Source: Calothrix sp. NIES-2100 (GTDB lineage: Bacteria > Cyanobacteriota > Cyanobacteriia > Cyanobacteriales > Nostocaceae). Taken from it: a stretch of 64,000 nucleotides of DNA. Under the pieces are notes generated by a model. That model was given only the letters and a program-made list of their open reading frames with translations, was not told the DNA's origin and ran no database searches. Below, one piece after another: positions 25,428 to 35,341 of the stretch. Position numbers and translations under genes: made by a program. The stretch is from NCBI RefSeq assembly GCF_002368195.1, contig NZ_AP018178.1, positions 1,868,238 to 1,932,237 of the forward strand. The letters run 5' to 3'. How positions within the stretch are numbered: position 1 is the first letter of the stretch; every line of letters begins with the position of its first letter.

Positions 25428-26579
25428 TTAATGGTGTGATAAAGAATATTTAACTGCTTGAGTTAATTGTTGAGCGAAGTAGTCAGGAGAATACTTTTGA
25501 ATATGCTCTAAAGCCGCCTGACCCATTTTCTGCAAGCCAATTTGCCCTGAGCTCATTTTCACCATCAAATCAGTTAGCTGTTGAGAATCTCCAGGATCAA
25601 AACCATAACCGTTGACTCCCTCAATGATTAAATCTTCATAACAGCCACAGCGATTGGATACTAATATAGGTAAACCTGCTGCCATTGCTTCATTTACTAC
25701 TAATCCCCATTGTTCTTGAACGCTGGCATGAATAAAACAGCTAGCATGGGCAAAATAAGGTAAAAGTTGATCCTGTTGAAGAAATCCAGGCAGATGAATG
25801 TAATCTTTGAGTTTCTCAGTAACAATTTGTTCTTCTAGTTGTAAACGTAATTCCCCATCACCACAAAGAACTAAATCCCAAACTTTAGCACCTGCTGCTT
25901 GACGATAAGCGGCATAAGCTGAAATCAGAAATGGTAAGTTTTTTTTAGAAACAAATCTATTAATAGCTAAAAAGAAAGGCTTATCTAACGGGGATGGTAA
26001 GGATTTGATACGATCAGGATGAAACACATGATTACCAACTACGTCATAACCTAGAAAAATAGCTTCAGCAGGCATTCCTAACTTGAGCAAATAATGTTTT
26101 TGTGATTGTCCTCCTACTAAAGCGGCATGGTATCTTTTAACTAGCCAACTTTTTATTTTTTCTTTCCACCAAGAACGAGGCTCATCATGTTCTGTCGTTT
26201 CCGATAAAAGAATAGCTGGTTTACGATGCCAGAAACACCATAACCATGCAGATAGCATGGAAGGACGAGCATAACCAGCAATTGCTAAAACATCTGGACT
26301 AGTCTCATTGAAAATGGATATTAACTTGGAGAACAATAGACTGAATTTTGCACATTCCAAAGCACGATCATCAATCACTGATATAATTTGGCAAGGAAAT
26401 TCATCAGGTTGTGTTATCCAGGGATATTCTTTTTCTAAACGAGCTAATTCAATACCAAAAAGAGTCCACTCTCGAGAGGAACAAGCATGATGGGCCGCTT
26501 GAACCCGAGCAAGATGATAAGGACCGTAATTAGTAAACAAAATTGCTATTTTCAGATGTTTATGAGCGTGATTCATCAT
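25428..26579 (-). CDS. Glycosyltransferase family 4
   Basis: 383 residues from the ATG at 26579 (MMNHAHKHLKIAILFTNYGP). The frame is open to 26660 but that start would overlap the upstream gene by 101 bp; 26579 gives a 20-bp overlap. A GT-B enzyme: FLAINRFVSKKNLPFLISAY (donor domain start), VLCGDGELR, and CFIHASVQEQWGLVVNEAMA, then AGLPILVS, the GT4 motif. The N-terminal domain (ETSPDVLAIAGYARPSMLSA) resembles enzymes acting on lipid-linked oligosaccharides. Part of the polysaccharide operon. Confidence 0.9.
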   Translation of the reverse strand: MMNHAHKHLKIAILFTNYGPYHLARVQAAHHACSSREWTLFGIELARLEKEYPWITQPDEFPCQIISVIDDRALECAKFSLLFSKLISIFNETSPDVLAIAGYARPSMLSAWLWCFWHRKPAILLSETTEHDEPRSWWKEKIKSWLVKRYHAALVGGQSQKHYLLKLGMPAEAIFLGYDVVGNHVFHPDRIKSLPSPLDKPFFLAINRFVSKKNLPFLISAYAAYRQAAGAKVWDLVLCGDGELRLQLEEQIVTEKLKDYIHLPGFLQQDQLLPYFAHASCFIHASVQEQWGLVVNEAMAAGLPILVSNRCGCYEDLIIEGVNGYGFDPGDSQQLTDLMVKMSSGQIGLQKMGQAALEHIQKYSPDYFAQQLTQAVKYSLSHH

Positions 26580-27906
26580 TATAGTAGTAATAATAAGCAG
26601 CAATTCTCTGTACTCGGCGATGCTCAAAGTGTTCGAGACAGCGGACAATAATATAGCCAAAAATCATAGGCCAAAGAACGAGCAGGGTAATATCTCGTCC
26701 TAAGTTAGGTGTAACACCCAAACCTATTAAGAAAAGAGCCAGTCGTAATATTGATGCTCGCTGACTCCACAGGTATCCTAAAAAAGCAGCCCATAACGCC
26801 ATTAAAATAGCAGGTGCAATCGGTCCAAACCAAAAACCAAAATTTATGACACCACGTCCAATAAATCCGGCTGAAATTGTTGCCTGAATACCGCTACTGG
26901 GATTACGCAGAAGATTGTATTCATGCCCTAAGAGGGGTTTATCTGTCCATAAAAATCGAGGTATAATGTTTAGGAATTCAGCTAAGTAGTCCATACCATA
27001 CTGTAAAGTTAACTGCCCTTGTTCGTAAAAATGATTGATATAAAATAATTCCTCAGCCATATTCAAGCCCAGATGCTTAGTGCTGGGATTGAGAGTAGTA
27101 GTACCTTGGAAGTAAGCATCAATGCCTGTATTGCGAAAGCTAATTACGATTAACATCAAATAATTAATAACAAAAAATAGTCCTGCTGAGATTACTGCTT
27201 TTAGCCACCATTGTTGGCGGGAAGTCAACAAATATGTCAGATATGCTGGCATGACTACAGCAAGAAAGGCGTTTCTTGTGCCAGAAAGATAGAAAGACGG
27301 CCAACTAATGGCGATCGCTATTAAATTGATGACTTTCGCTTGAGGTTGACGTTGAAAGAAAAATAGCACGCCAAACATTGCACAGATCAGGGCGTAAATG
27401 TATCCAGCAGCTGATACTATAAAGTCAGTTTCAACTCCCACTGCACCCCTACTCCACAGTTTGGGTGACCAGCGCCCACCATGCGGAAATAAGGCTTGGA
27501 AAAAATCCCAGTTTAATCGGCTGATACCATAAATTAGCAAAAGCAGCCAAATAAAAAGCAATATTTGCATTAGCCGATTGGGATTTAGGGTGAACCAGTT
27601 GAATTCAGTTACCTTAGATTGATATTTTTGTAAGCTATGGCTAAAGTTGGGTAGTAGCAAACGGAAGACGATCAGAAAAAGGCAGATTTGATAATAGCCT
27701 TGCTCTATAATGAAGTTCTCAAAAATGGTCAAACGTTCAGGAGTATAGAAGACTTCAGTGAAGTACCACATCCCAGTAGTTAAGTAGGTCACCAAGGCAG
27801 GGATAGCCCAACTCTGATATATTTTACTGAGTGCCTCCACAAATAAGAAGAGTAATAGGACTGCGTCAATGTAATAAATAAAAGGGATTTCAAGAGTTAT
27901 GGGCAT
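26560..27906 (-). CDS. O-antigen/exopolysaccharide polymerase-like membrane protein
   Basis: 448 residues with ten or more hydrophobic segments and a long polar loop in the second half (about 250-330: NTGIDAYFQGTTTLNPSTKH; then FYEQGQLTLQYGMDYLAEFL and RFLWTDKPLLGHEYN). A large extracytoplasmic loop between helices in the C-terminal half is the Wzy-like topology, and the position among GTs agrees. No Wzy sequence signature is strong enough for certainty. An ABC exporter occurs in the same locus, which normally does not need a Wzy, so the locus may make two glycans or use this protein for another step. Confidence 0.7.
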   Translation of the reverse strand: MPITLEIPFIYYIDAVLLLFLFVEALSKIYQSWAIPALVTYLTTGMWYFTEVFYTPERLTIFENFIIEQGYYQICLFLIVFRLLLPNFSHSLQKYQSKVTEFNWFTLNPNRLMQILLFIWLLLLIYGISRLNWDFFQALFPHGGRWSPKLWSRGAVGVETDFIVSAAGYIYALICAMFGVLFFFQRQPQAKVINLIAIAISWPSFYLSGTRNAFLAVVMPAYLTYLLTSRQQWWLKAVISAGLFFVINYLMLIVISFRNTGIDAYFQGTTTLNPSTKHLGLNMAEELFYINHFYEQGQLTLQYGMDYLAEFLNIIPRFLWTDKPLLGHEYNLLRNPSSGIQATISAGFIGRGVINFGFWFGPIAPAILMALWAAFLGYLWSQRASILRLALFLIGLGVTPNLGRDITLLVLWPMIFGYIIVRCLEHFEHRRVQRIAAYYYYYNDESRS

Positions 27907-27908
27907 AG

Positions 27909-29129
27909 TTAGAATCTCAGCAGGTGTTCAGCAAGAGAGTCGAGTGTAAATTGTTGATTAAGTTGAGATTTTTGCGCTAAGGCTGTCAGCTTTTGTGGAA
28001 ACTCAAGACAGCGTTGTAAGGCATTGGCAATTGCTTCACAACTCACGTTATCTAAGAGCCAACCGTTGATATCATCCAATACCACATCACCACAGTAAGC
28101 AGAAGCAATTATCGGGAGTTTCCAAGCTTGCGCTTCTAACTGAGTTAGCCCAAATCCATCAGATAGCGTTGGGAATAAAAACACATCAGCTTGTTGATAA
28201 TATTGATCTATTTCACTACGATTAACATGACCTACCCAACGAATTTGAGGATGAGTTTTAAGGTGAGGTGGAATGTTAATCTGCTGAGAACCCACAATCC
28301 AGAATTCAATGGGATATCCTTGCAGATGTTCTACTGCTTCCAAGATGGCTGCAATCCCTTTTCGTAAAATTACTTGTCCTAAAAACAAGACCCTTAACGG
28401 GCGCTCTTGAGAAAATGATTCTGGATAGGTGCGGCTAGAGTGTTTTACGACTTTCGGCGGAGTATAGGCTAAAGGAATTACATGGATTTTATCAGAATTA
28501 ATACCTACCTTTTCTATTAGCTGACGTGACCAATGGGAATTGACAATAATACAATCAGCCAATGCACATTCTTCTTGCCATCTTTGCCAGTAAGAAGCAG
28601 GAACAAGTTCACAGTCTGATTTATATTGTGGATATTTTTTATATTCTTGAATAAGAATTTCTTCCTCTAAAGGTCCTGGATCTATTTGTCCTAAAATAGT
28701 AAACCATCCCTGTTGTTTAGCAAAGCGAAATAATTCTCTTGCCGCGTAACTATAAGAGAATAGAACTGGAGGATATTTAAACTGTGTATCTGACTTTTTC
28801 AGTAAATTAATTGCTTGCTTTTGAAACCAATAATTACGAGCAATTATTTTATTCCATCCTGATTTATTTTGTGCTTTTTGGGCAATTTCAAAAATAATTA
28901 TAGATAAATTAAATGCATAGACTGATGCTTGAGATAATCCAGGATGGAAGCGTTCTTTTAGTGCTGTGATAGATGGAAAACTTAAGGTTCCAAATGGAGA
29001 TTGAGGCTCAACCCAAGTATCAGTGATTAGGTGTGCTAACTGTCCATTTTCATGTAAAGTTCTAGGAATAGCGTAGTTTTCTCTAGCACCAATTTGACAG
29101 CAAATCCAAGTTTTGGAAATTTTATTCAT
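27909..29129 (-). CDS. Glycosyltransferase family 4
   Basis: 406 residues. The N-terminus WICCQIGARENYAIPRTLHE is the form seen in cyanobacterial GT4 enzymes of exopolysaccharide loci. It continues with CIIVNSHWSRQLIEKVGINS (N-terminal domain closing helix), VLFLGQVILRKGIAAILEAV, then the donor site DVFLFPTLSDGFGLTQLEAQ with the ExxxxxxE pattern and ASAYCGDVV. 2 bp separate its stop from the following polymerase-like gene start. Donor and acceptor unknown. Confidence 0.92.
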   Translation of the reverse strand: MNKISKTWICCQIGARENYAIPRTLHENGQLAHLITDTWVEPQSPFGTLSFPSITALKERFHPGLSQASVYAFNLSIIIFEIAQKAQNKSGWNKIIARNYWFQKQAINLLKKSDTQFKYPPVLFSYSYAARELFRFAKQQGWFTILGQIDPGPLEEEILIQEYKKYPQYKSDCELVPASYWQRWQEECALADCIIVNSHWSRQLIEKVGINSDKIHVIPLAYTPPKVVKHSSRTYPESFSQERPLRVLFLGQVILRKGIAAILEAVEHLQGYPIEFWIVGSQQINIPPHLKTHPQIRWVGHVNRSEIDQYYQQADVFLFPTLSDGFGLTQLEAQAWKLPIIASAYCGDVVLDDINGWLLDNVSCEAIANALQRCLEFPQKLTALAQKSQLNQQFTLDSLAEHLLRF

Positions 29130-29260
29130 AGCTGTGATGCTAATTTTACGATAAATTTAATTGAATAAATCTGTACTAAATCACTATTGGCTTTTTTCAG
29201 CTAAAATAGCTTTGATTGCTATTTCAGATTTATTTTAACGAATTTAGAAAAAAATCTAAA

Positions 29261-30208
29261 TCATAGCGATCTTAAAGACTGAAGAATTCTGAAGGCAAAA
29301 CGATCGCAGCAATATGGAAGTATGCTCCACACATAAATCATCCATTTCAAAAATATATTTTTATCTAGTGTTTGTAAAGCATACTCAAAACCTCTATTAC
29401 GTTCTGAGTAATAACCTTTTTCAGAAAATTCCATTGAATGTATTAGAATTTTTCCAACTAACCTAAGCTCCAGTGCTGAATCAAGAAGATTCATCTCATG
29501 TGCCTTATCTCTAATTGCAATACAGGAATGAATAACGCTTTGTATATAATCATATCGAAATGTTTTTGTGCCTACTCGTTCTGCTGAATGCTCGCGCCAT
29601 AGCCCAACTAGATGTTTTATAAATTGACCTTTTCCTCCTGCTATTTTGACACGAGCTTGAAACTCCCAGTCTTGAGAACCCGTTAGCTCCTCATTCCAGA
29701 AACCAACTTTTTGCAGATAACTACGACGATAAATAGCTCCCATTGTATGCCAATGGTAACCAGCAATATCTTTAGGAATTCCAGAAAAATTTGACCCAAT
29801 TGGGTTGAGATTATTAATAGGTTGAAGCTTGGAGTCTACTATAACAACTTGTCCATAAACATAGTCTAGGTTTATATCTTCTTCAAGTTTACTCAACAAA
29901 GGAAAAATAGCATTTTCCGCGAGTACATCATCGGAGTCCATAAAAAAGATGTAATCTCCAGTTGATCTAACAATCCCACGATTTCTAGAAACTTGCGCGC
30001 CAAGATTTTTTTCATTCCTAGCTACGATAAGACGAGTAGGTGATTCAATCTGTTGCCACTTAGCGCAGAGAAATTGAGTCTCATCATTTGAGGCATCATC
30101 GGCTATGACGATTTCATATACAGGTGGAAATTGAATCAAAATTGACTCAACTGCTTCAGCCAATAACCTCGCACGATTAAAGGTTGGAATAATAATCGAT
30201 AATTTCAT
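29261..30208 (-). CDS. Glycosyltransferase family 2
   Basis: 315 residues, GT-A fold. LSIIIPTFNRARLLAEAVES, then IVIADDASNDET (UDP-binding Asp) and YIFFMDSDDVLAENAI (DxD), and the acceptor side QDWEFQARVKIAGGKGQFIK with the GSQDWE catalytic-base motif. An inverting transferase adding one sugar to the glycan. It is separated from the next gene (GT4 27909) by 131 bp of AT-rich DNA and from the acyltransferase upstream by 29 bp. Confidence 0.92.
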   Translation of the reverse strand: MKLSIIIPTFNRARLLAEAVESILIQFPPVYEIVIADDASNDETQFLCAKWQQIESPTRLIVARNEKNLGAQVSRNRGIVRSTGDYIFFMDSDDVLAENAIFPLLSKLEEDINLDYVYGQVVIVDSKLQPINNLNPIGSNFSGIPKDIAGYHWHTMGAIYRRSYLQKVGFWNEELTGSQDWEFQARVKIAGGKGQFIKHLVGLWREHSAERVGTKTFRYDYIQSVIHSCIAIRDKAHEMNLLDSALELRLVGKILIHSMEFSEKGYYSERNRGFEYALQTLDKNIFLKWMIYVWSILPYCCDRFAFRILQSLRSL

Positions 30209-30237
30209 TAAATAAAATTAAACACTAATTAATTTCT

Positions 30238-31317
30238 TTAAATTGATTTATATTTGATTTTACGAGCTAATTTTTGGGCAGGATATTCAAGAAAAACGTA
30301 AAACCCATAGGCAACAATAATACTTGATAAGAAAGTTAAAATTGGCACCAAATTAACCAATAAAATTTGCAAAGGTAAAAAATCGAGCTTCAGGATAAAT
30401 CTTGCAAAAGATTCACCTGCACTCGCGAGGGCTTGATGAGTTGCATACCAAGAATAAGATATAGTGCCAAAAAATAAAAATATTCTTCCTATTATATTCT
30501 TTGATAAAGAATTAGGATGCCATACTAAAACCGTAAAAAAAGTAGCAATTCCAACTAACCACTGATACAGGTTTGTACCAGATAATACTACAATATTGCT
30601 TAGTATAGTTAAGACAGTAATGATAGTTAAGTTTGATAAATGTTGACGGTATTGCATTGCGCAAAAAATACCTAATGCAAAGTAAGGTATATATTTAATA
30701 ACTTGTAATGGCTGACAAAATGGATAAATAAAAACAAATAAAGACAATACTATAGGGATTAGGCTCACATATATAGACTTTTTCGAGCCAAGGTAACGAA
30801 ACCAAGGATAAAACAGACCTATAATAATGTAAAATTGAAATTCAACAGCAAGAGTCCAATAGGCACCAAGAATCCACTGCTCGTGAGTAAAAGGTATTAA
30901 ATAGAGAAAATGATAAAGCAGTGTTTTGAATGTTACAAATGAGGGGTTACCATTGGGTGCTAATCTTGTTAAAGTGGCGAACAATAAACAGCTAAAGATG
31001 ATAGAAGCAAAGTATACTGGTTCAATACGGACTAATCTTCTGAAGAGAAATTTTCTATAACCCTTTAACTTATAGTTTTCACTGAGTGAGTAAGGTAAGA
31101 TAAAACCAGAAATCACGAAAAAGGCTATGACACCATAAATACCAAGATTGTTAAGCCAACTAAAATATTGATTGAATATTGCATAAGGTGGACGACCGAT
31201 AATATGTTCACAAACAACTAAAAAAGCTGCTATCCCACGAAGTATATGAATGGAATCTAAATATTCATAATTATCTATTGTAGGGTTTTTTTCGAGATTA
31301 CTTCCTGTCAAATCCAT
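30238..31317 (-). CDS. Acyltransferase family 3 membrane protein
   Basis: 359 residues, about ten helices. LDSIHILRGIAAFLVVCEHI gives the R/G-I-A-A...H start of the family, then GIYGVIAFFVISGFILPYSL, RRLVRIEPVYFASII, and ILGAYWTLAVEFQFYIIIGL. A putative O-acetyltransferase decorating the exopolysaccharide. It is embedded in the operon with 5 bp to the upstream gene, in contrast to the stand-alone acyltransferase at 19550. Confidence 0.92.
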   Translation of the reverse strand: MDLTGSNLEKNPTIDNYEYLDSIHILRGIAAFLVVCEHIIGRPPYAIFNQYFSWLNNLGIYGVIAFFVISGFILPYSLSENYKLKGYRKFLFRRLVRIEPVYFASIIFSCLLFATLTRLAPNGNPSFVTFKTLLYHFLYLIPFTHEQWILGAYWTLAVEFQFYIIIGLFYPWFRYLGSKKSIYVSLIPIVLSLFVFIYPFCQPLQVIKYIPYFALGIFCAMQYRQHLSNLTIITVLTILSNIVVLSGTNLYQWLVGIATFFTVLVWHPNSLSKNIIGRIFLFFGTISYSWYATHQALASAGESFARFILKLDFLPLQILLVNLVPILTFLSSIIVAYGFYVFLEYPAQKLARKIKYKSI

Positions 31318-31322
31318 ACTAA

Positions 31323-32237
31323 TTATTTAAAATATTTTCTTAAATCTAGTTGTAATTCTGAAAGACAATGTTTTATTTGTATGTCGTTATAACCTAAATC
31401 GACATTAGTGTGCATTAGCGAAACCGCTTGACTGTTTGCATATTCAATACAAGGAAAAGAATATAAAGATTTTTTACAATAAACTCCACTTTCTAGATGA
31501 GCTAATTTTAGCCAGACATCATCTGCTTTTGGACAAGCGTTAGATATTAAATGCCAATCTCGAAAGCGAGAAGATATTCGTTCTGGAAAAATTAAAACTC
31601 CTCCACAGCCAACTGGAAACAAACCATAAGAAGATTGGCCAAAACTCTGGATATCTTTATCCCAAGATGCATAGGGTAAAATTTTCACATCGGGGGAAAT
31701 TCTCATAAGATGGCAACGATGTGCAGTACATGATTGACCGTCATCTGAATTGATTAAAGATTCATACCAATGTTTTGGATAAAAAATATCATCATCACAG
31801 ATTACAAATGGTTGATTGCTTACAGTAGCTAGAGGTAGCCATTTTTTATGACAACCATAATTTTGGGTTTGGTGAAATTCGACAATACTCGCTTGAAAGA
31901 GTTCAATTATTTCAGGATCTAAAAGTTTGTAATCTTTATAAGAAAGCCAAACATAAATTTTTTCTGGCAGCTTACTTTGGTCTAAAAGATTAAGTAGCAC
32001 TAAAGGCAAGCTATCGTATCTCAGAGGGTAAGAAGTTAATGATATGGGAGGTAATTTACTGCTTCCATAAATTGGTAAGCTTAAGCAACCTTTTTTGGCT
32101 TCTTTGAGCCTTTTTCGCATAAACTTAGTTAAGATTAGTGATAAACCTCTTCTAAATGTTCCTCTATTTTTTAGAGATTTAGAAAGAATGTAGCCCTCGG
32201 AAGAAGTGCAAAGATAGTAAAATAAGTTTTTTTCCAT
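31323..32237 (-). CDS. Glycosyltransferase-like protein (GT-A, DDD motif)
   Basis: 304 residues. The core starts ISLTSYPLRYDSLPLVLLNL, then LLDQSKLPEKIYVWLSYKDY, NYGCHKKWLPL and PFVICDDDIFYPKHWYESLI: the DDD is the expected metal-binding triad of a GT-A enzyme. The rest (CGGVLIFPERISSRFRDWHL; PKADDVWLKLAHLESGV) includes the ADDVW acceptor/base motif. Known families with this layout are poorly characterised capsule glycosyltransferases. Start chosen at 32237, 2 bp from the upstream methyltransferase stop. Confidence 0.8.
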   Translation of the reverse strand: MEKNLFYYLCTSSEGYILSKSLKNRGTFRRGLSLILTKFMRKRLKEAKKGCLSLPIYGSSKLPPISLTSYPLRYDSLPLVLLNLLDQSKLPEKIYVWLSYKDYKLLDPEIIELFQASIVEFHQTQNYGCHKKWLPLATVSNQPFVICDDDIFYPKHWYESLINSDDGQSCTAHRCHLMRISPDVKILPYASWDKDIQSFGQSSYGLFPVGCGGVLIFPERISSRFRDWHLISNACPKADDVWLKLAHLESGVYCKKSLYSFPCIEYANSQAVSLMHTNVDLGYNDIQIKHCLSELQLDLRKYFK

Positions 32238-32239
32238 AC

Positions 32240-32950
32240 TTAATTTTCATTGACAGTATTCTTGTAAAAATAGAAATCTGAGAATGAAGTCGTTCCGTCA
32301 TCACCATTATATGGATATATGTTTGGGATCATTTTAATGAGTTGCCAATTAGGTTGGTTTTTTTCAACCCATAAGGAAAAAACTCTGTGTCTTACGTGAG
32401 GGGCTTGATCTGGTTCGTTATTATTACTATTAGAAGAATAAATACATACAAACTTTTTTGACGATTCAAATAGAAGAGACATATATTTATCAAAAACAAC
32501 ATCTTCAACTAGATGAAAAATAACATCTAAGGAAAGGGTCAATTCAGCTTTATATTTAAATTTTTGTATGTCTTCATGGACTTTTAGTTCTAAAAAAGAT
32601 TTACACGGATCGGCAGAAAAAACCTTACGGCATATTTCAATTGCATGAGGACTAATATCAAAGCCAATATAATGGTCATATTTGGCATAACGTAATTGAT
32701 TGCCATCGCCACATCCAAATTCTATGACTGTTTTAATAGAATTATCTTCAACAAAAGAGTTAATTATATTAGCTTTAAACATAGCAAGTTTATTGTATGA
32801 TCCCGAACCTGAATTTCCTCCAAATTTATATCTTTGTCTCCAATAATATGATGATTTGAAAAAGTATTTTTCAATGTATTGTTCAATTTTGTTGTTAATT
32901 TTTAAGAGAATTTTAACAATAGAATGTATGTTAAAAATTGTATTTTTCAT
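32240..32950 (-). CDS. Class I SAM-dependent methyltransferase
   Basis: 236 residues. The N-terminus YYWRQRYKFGGNSGSGSYNK is the form seen in small methyltransferases of capsule loci; motif I is TVIEFGCGDGNQLRYAKYDH, followed by YIGFDISPHAIEICRKVF and TLSLDVIFHLVEDVVFDKYM. The substrate is probably a sugar or a glycan terminus. AT-rich like the surrounding genes from 29 to 38 kb. Confidence 0.88.
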   Translation of the reverse strand: MKNTIFNIHSIVKILLKINNKIEQYIEKYFFKSSYYWRQRYKFGGNSGSGSYNKLAMFKANIINSFVEDNSIKTVIEFGCGDGNQLRYAKYDHYIGFDISPHAIEICRKVFSADPCKSFLELKVHEDIQKFKYKAELTLSLDVIFHLVEDVVFDKYMSLLFESSKKFVCIYSSNSNNNEPDQAPHVRHRVFSLWVEKNQPNWQLIKMIPNIYPYNGDDGTTSFSDFYFYKNTVNEN

Positions 32951-33014
32951 ATTTATATAATTAGCAAAAGTTTTAATTATGATTTTGAAAAGTAAGTTTT
33001 GCAGTTAGTTATAT

Positions 33015-34238
33015 TTAGAAATTAGTAAATGAACGAGAATAAACATTTATTTGTTTTTTTCCTACTAATGAAGATGAAAAATTTTCTTTAGCCCAAAATG
33101 AGGCATTTTTACCTAAGGTATTTGCTTTTTCAAGATTTTCTAGAATCCAGTGCAAGCCGAAAATTAAAGAATCAAAATCTCCAACTTCAGCTAACCATCC
33201 ATGTTTAAGGTGACATACTGCTTCGGATGTACCACCAACACGAAAGGTGACAACTGGTGTTGCTGATGCTTGGGCTTCAAGAAGAGTCATTCCAAAGGTT
33301 TCCATACGCGAGGAAGATACAAAGACATTACATGCTTGAAAAAAACGTTTTACCTGTTCAGTATTCGATAAACGTCCTAAAAAGCGACAATGAAGGTTTG
33401 AGGGTGTTTCTAATTCGCCATCCCCGAATATGAGTAGGGTAGAGTGATCGCAAAGATATGAAGACTGCGAAAAGTATTGTATGAATTCTGCAATGCCCTT
33501 ATATGCATCTGTTACAGTTCGCGCGCCTAAGCCTATTACTATACGATTAGATGGTATACCAAATTCTTCTCGCAAAGGAGTTGTATAGCTTTTTTCAAAA
33601 AACTCAGGTGAGATGATTGGTGGAATAATTGCAATATCGGTAGTTTCAGAGAATAATGGAGATTGGCGAATGCAATGAGCCATCCAATTACTATTAGCAA
33701 TAGGAATGACGTTGTAGTCTTGAATAAATTTAAACTTGTGTAACCACTCTAATCGACTCCATCTAGAGAAGGGTTGCTTTAAACTAGAGCAGGAGGGACA
33801 TCCCATTTGATAGAGATCGCATTCCTTATATACGACACATCCGCCAGATAGCATCCATAGATCATGGGCTGTCCAAAAAACAGGAGTGTGAGGTTGGATG
33901 AGATTACGGAGACCTTTAAAGCCAATCCATCCTGTGAGACCGTGTAAGTGAATTATATCTGGTGGATCTAATTCATCTATTGCCCACCGATCTAAACGAA
34001 AACCAGTGTGATAAGGTTCTGTTGCTACACGATTTAAAACCGATCGCGTTGCACGGTTAACAATTGACTGTAAAAAATTCGTGTTGTTTGATAACTGTAA
34101 ACTTCCTGCTAGAGAATCACCATGCTTAACTAACACAATACTTTGATGCCCTAAAGTATTTAAAGAATTGCTCAAACGGATCGCATATTGACCAGATCCT
34201 CCATAAATTGTTTGTGTAATATGCCAGATTTTCATCAA
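33015..34238 (-). CDS. Glycosyltransferase family 4
   Basis: 407 residues. KIWHITQTIYGGSGQYAIRL, then DIIHLHGLTGWIGFKGLRNL and PVFWTAHDLWMLSGGCVVYK with a Cys-rich stretch (CDLYQMGCPSCSSL), which is characteristic of WcaC/colanic-acid type GT4 enzymes. The donor domain has IVIGLGARTVTDAYKGIAEF and CNVFVSSSRMETFGMTLLEA. A 235-bp gap with a repeat separates it from the upstream pyruvyltransferase gene, so a new transcript may start here. Confidence 0.92.
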   Translation of the reverse strand: MMKIWHITQTIYGGSGQYAIRLSNSLNTLGHQSIVLVKHGDSLAGSLQLSNNTNFLQSIVNRATRSVLNRVATEPYHTGFRLDRWAIDELDPPDIIHLHGLTGWIGFKGLRNLIQPHTPVFWTAHDLWMLSGGCVVYKECDLYQMGCPSCSSLKQPFSRWSRLEWLHKFKFIQDYNVIPIANSNWMAHCIRQSPLFSETTDIAIIPPIISPEFFEKSYTTPLREEFGIPSNRIVIGLGARTVTDAYKGIAEFIQYFSQSSYLCDHSTLLIFGDGELETPSNLHCRFLGRLSNTEQVKRFFQACNVFVSSSRMETFGMTLLEAQASATPVVTFRVGGTSEAVCHLKHGWLAEVGDFDSLIFGLHWILENLEKANTLGKNASFWAKENFSSSLVGKKQINVYSRSFTNF

Positions 34239-34298
34239 TTTAAATTTTTTTTGATTAACTCCAATGGATATAAATTAATAATGTTCAGTTAGCGGCAA

Positions 34299-34402
34299 AA
34301 ACCTTAAAATGCACAAGTTGTGGAGACACTGCGTTGGACGGGTTTCCCGGTTTGAAGCAAGTGGCGTTCAAAGAACGTAGACGAGGCTCACCCTTCAGCA
34401 GA
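34299..34402. repeat. Nostocales-type interspersed repeat
   Basis: GC-rich block with GCGTTGGACGGGTTTCCCGG, then TTTGAAGCAAGTGGCG, in otherwise AT-rich intergenic DNA. I recall this sequence as an abundant intergenic repeat in Nostoc-type genomes; the boundaries are approximate. Confidence 0.5.
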
Positions 34403-34473
34403 GGTATTAAAATGAGCAACTATGATTTATTAACTCAAATGAGTCATAACAATTAATTAAAATAACACACTTG

Positions 34474-35289
34474 TTAGCTTTTAACTTTTAATTTTCCAGG
34501 AAAAACCGACAACAAATTTTTTATCACAAAATTAACATTAAAAGATTCAAGAGGTTGCGCAATTATTTTATTTTTGAAAGGTTGAGAAAAATCTAATGGA
34601 TTAGACAAATCACGGTTTGTTCCTAAAAGATAATCATGGTATTTAAAAAGTCCACCAATTATGTGATTGGAAAATTTTATCCAAGTCGTTGGTATTTGCA
34701 TAGATTCTGCACAAATAATACCATGTAATGAAGATGACCATACTTCCTCAGAACTAGCTACTTCTTCTATAAATTTTTCAATCGGTAAATCCACATTTAT
34801 CAGATTAAAACCCATTTCTCTAGCAAATTTTTCACCATTAACTCTGTCAACATAATGTGGTATTACTGAACACTTATATTTTTTGTTCTTGGGTAGGGTA
34901 ATAAGCCTAGAAGCTATTAGACCTGGATCTCCATATATTGCTGGAGCCGCAATGCCATTTTCTTGTAACTTCTGAGCGCTCAAAGGACCTCTCACAGCTA
35001 AAGCCTTAAATAACTTTAGTGGAGTACTCAGGTTGTCAGATATTAATCCTGTTCCCCAGCAGGTATCGTATTTCCCAGCTTGACTTAAAATGCTCCCTGC
35101 CATTAAAAGACGGTGACATGACTTATGGGGACAATAAACTGCTTTCTTTCCTGTAAGCTTATAATAAAGCCAAGGATTCAAGTCATCGCCCCAGTTTCTT
35201 TGTATAGAATTAGCCCAAAAAAGTGAATTACGCAGTTCATATTTGAAGAAATGTGCCACTGGACGCAGTACATAACTAATTTTTCTCAC
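34474..35289 (-). CDS. Polysaccharide pyruvyl transferase family protein
   Basis: 271 residues. The WsaB/CsaB-like pattern is visible: RNWGDDLNPWLYYKLTGKKA, LLMAGSILSQAGKYDTCWGT, then RGPLSAQKLQENGI, IYGDPGLIAS, VIPHYVDR and the C-terminal SSLHGIICAESMQIPTTWIK. It adds a PEP-derived pyruvyl ketal to a sugar, creating a negatively charged group. It shares the GDPGLI and SSLHGI cores with the C-terminal domain encoded at 35342, which suggests duplication. Confidence 0.9.
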   Translation of the reverse strand: MRKISYVLRPVAHFFKYELRNSLFWANSIQRNWGDDLNPWLYYKLTGKKAVYCPHKSCHRLLMAGSILSQAGKYDTCWGTGLISDNLSTPLKLFKALAVRGPLSAQKLQENGIAAPAIYGDPGLIASRLITLPKNKKYKCSVIPHYVDRVNGEKFAREMGFNLINVDLPIEKFIEEVASSEEVWSSSLHGIICAESMQIPTTWIKFSNHIIGGLFKYHDYLLGTNRDLSNPLDFSQPFKNKIIAQPLESFNVNFVIKNLLSVFPGKLKVKS

Positions 35290-35341
35290 GGATTTTTATA
35301 ACCTCTAGCTATATAAATAAGTGAAATATGAATAATATTTA